Shown here piece by piece: positions 5,157 through 6,113 of a stretch of DNA of 6,113 nucleotides. Below the pieces are notes generated by a model. It had not been told where the DNA came from. It ran no database searches and worked only from the letters and a program-made list of their open reading frames with translations. The stretch spans positions 1 to 6,113 of the forward strand of contig DMCI01000046.1 of assembly GCA_003445835.1 (NCBI GenBank). Direction: 5' to 3'. Source of the stretch: Clostridiales bacterium (GTDB lineage: Bacteria > Bacillota > Clostridia > Christensenellales > CAG-1252). Each line of letters opens with the position of its first letter. The stretch's first letter is position 1. A program made the position numbers and the translations under genes.

Positions 5157-6113
5157 AATAGACAAAAAGGATATCTCCACCATCCGCCCCTACCTTGCAT
5201 CCTCCGCGAGGATATGCACCAAAGCCATCGGCGTGATGTATATGTGGTCGGGGTACTTCGGTACCGAGATCGCCTTCTACGACGGGGGCGTCATCATCAA
5301 AGACAAACTTTTCGGCAACGATCTTTTTATGACGCCGCGCGGGACTTCCGCCGAGGAAGGCTTTCGTTTGATCGAGGAGTATGAAAGGGCAAAAGGCGGC
5401 GACCTCGTCTTCAATTCGGTGGACGACGATGACTTAACGGCGCTTGCCGCCCGCTATCCCGCCATTGAGATCAAAAGTTACCGCGACTATTCCGACTATC
5501 TTTATCTGGCGTCCGATCTTGCCGAGTACAAGGGCAAAAAGTACCACGGACAAAAAAACCACAAAAACCGCTTTTTGAAAAGCTACCCCAACTATGAGTT
5601 TTTACCCTTCGGCAAAGAGGATCTTCCCGCCGTTTACGCCTTTTTGGAAGAGCACAAGGCGCTTGCGCCGCGCTCGGAAGAGGAACTGACGGAGTACGAT
5701 TGTTGCGTCCGCCTTTTGGACGCAATGGACGAGTTGACCCTCTTGACCGCAATGATCCGCGTGGACGGAAAGATCGTTGCCGTCAGCGTTGGCGAAGTGC
5801 TGAACGACACCTTGATCATCCATATTGAAAAGGCGCTTCCTTCTTACAGCGGGGTGTACCCGACGATGTGCTCGTTGTTTGCCGCCTATTACGGCAAGGA
5901 CGTCACTTATATCAACCGCGAGGACGACGCGGGCGACCCGGGGCTTCGCACCAGCAAAATGCAGTATCAACCGATAGAACTTTTGGAAAAGCGGATGGCG
6001 GTCTGCCATCTTTCCAAACGCCTTGCGTTGCCGACGGTATTCACCGACCGCTTGGTGGTGGATGAGTTTTCCTCTTCGGATATGTCGTCTTACGCCGCCC
6101 TTGCCACGGACGA
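5140..6113 (+). CDS. DUF2156 / phosphatidylglycerol lysyltransferase-like protein with start of a second GNAT domain (partial)
   Basis: The gene runs off the window; 324 codons are seen. Residues 1 to about 288 form a DUF2156 domain, the double-GNAT-like fold related to the C-terminal part of MprF-type aminoacyl-phosphatidylglycerol synthases and FemX-like transferases. Visible signatures are LDFRKIDKKDISTIRPYL (2-19), the DYLYLASDLAEYKGKKYHG stretch (119-137) running into NHKNRF (140-145), GEVLNDTLIIHIEKA (218-232), and the closing INREDDAGDPGLRTSK (258-273). Most free-standing clostridial members stop near 290-300 residues. Here the frame continues, and FTDRLVVDEFSSSDMSSYAA (301-320) looks like the opening of a RimJ/RimL-type acetyltransferase, suggesting a two-domain fusion. 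An in-frame TAA at 5134-5136 rules out an earlier start, and the conserved N-terminus argues against a later one. There is no ribosome site. The membrane-anchoring region of full MprF is absent, so lipid modification is uncertain. Confidence 0.85.
   Translation, partial: MLDFRKIDKKDISTIRPYLASSARICTKAIGVMYMWSGYFGTEIAFYDGGVIIKDKLFGNDLFMTPRGTSAEEGFRLIEEYERAKGGDLVFNSVDDDDLTALAARYPAIEIKSYRDYSDYLYLASDLAEYKGKKYHGQKNHKNRFLKSYPNYEFLPFGKEDLPAVYAFLEEHKALAPRSEEELTEYDCCVRLLDAMDELTLLTAMIRVDGKIVAVSVGEVLNDTLIIHIEKALPSYSGVYPTMCSLFAAYYGKDVTYINREDDAGDPGLRTSKMQYQPIELLEKRMAVCHLSKRLALPTVFTDRLVVDEFSSSDMSSYAALATD

Noticed and set aside
5085..5183. Earlier start (5183) for the unknown-function gene
   Set aside because: It would overlap the divergent gene and the promoter region, and it lacks a ribosome site; the ATG at 5084 has GAGG at proper distance.
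5602..6009. Leftward 135-codon frame inside the DUF2156 gene
   Set aside because: No ribosome site or domain signature; the rightward frame matches a known family along its length.

Overview
The window looks like chromosomal DNA from a member of the Bacillota, most likely a clostridial lineage of moderate GC content. The reasons are strong AGGAG/GAGG ribosome sites, sigma-A-type promoters, short intrinsic terminators, a DUF1540 protein, a DUF2156 protein and a lipoprotein flavodoxin of a type common in Clostridia. The genus cannot be named from the sequence. I see no RNA genes, CRISPR arrays, insertion sequences or phage genes, and no gene-free stretch longer than about 105 bases.

Left half (about 1-3216): a self-contained regulated module between two terminators that appear to work in both directions. 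A MerR-family regulator resembling the AdhR/NmlR thiol-sensor group is transcribed leftward. Divergent from it is a three-gene operon: an alpha/beta hydrolase with a Cys nucleophile motif, an exported lipoprotein joining a flavodoxin domain to a cyclophilin-like domain, and a small FMN-reductase/iron-sulfur-flavoprotein-like protein. The operon promoter has the long 19-bp spacer typical of MerR-activated promoters, with an imperfect 7-4-7 inverted repeat inside it. The regulator's own promoter overlaps this one, so regulator binding should also affect its own synthesis. My inference is a stress response in which carbonyl or other electrophiles are sensed by a regulator cysteine and answered by flavin-dependent reduction and hydrolysis. 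The inducer and substrates are unknown.

Right half (about 3217-6113): three leftward genes and one rightward gene. In leftward order they are a 305-residue protein of unknown function, ribosomal protein L9 (rplI) with its own promoter and terminator, and a small Cys-rich protein with two DUF1540-like repeats. Divergent from the unknown gene, and cut by the window end, is a DUF2156 (phosphatidylglycerol lysyltransferase C-domain-like) protein that seems to continue into a second, RimJ/RimL-like GNAT acetyltransferase domain. The 55-bp gap between the two divergent genes carries one AT-rich hexamer readable as a -10 element on both strands. The rightward start codon falls about where transcription should start, which predicts a leaderless mRNA.

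The points most worth a second look are the MerR/hydrolase/flavodoxin-lipoprotein/flavoprotein module, the shared -10 with predicted leaderless start, and the DUF2156-GNAT fusion.
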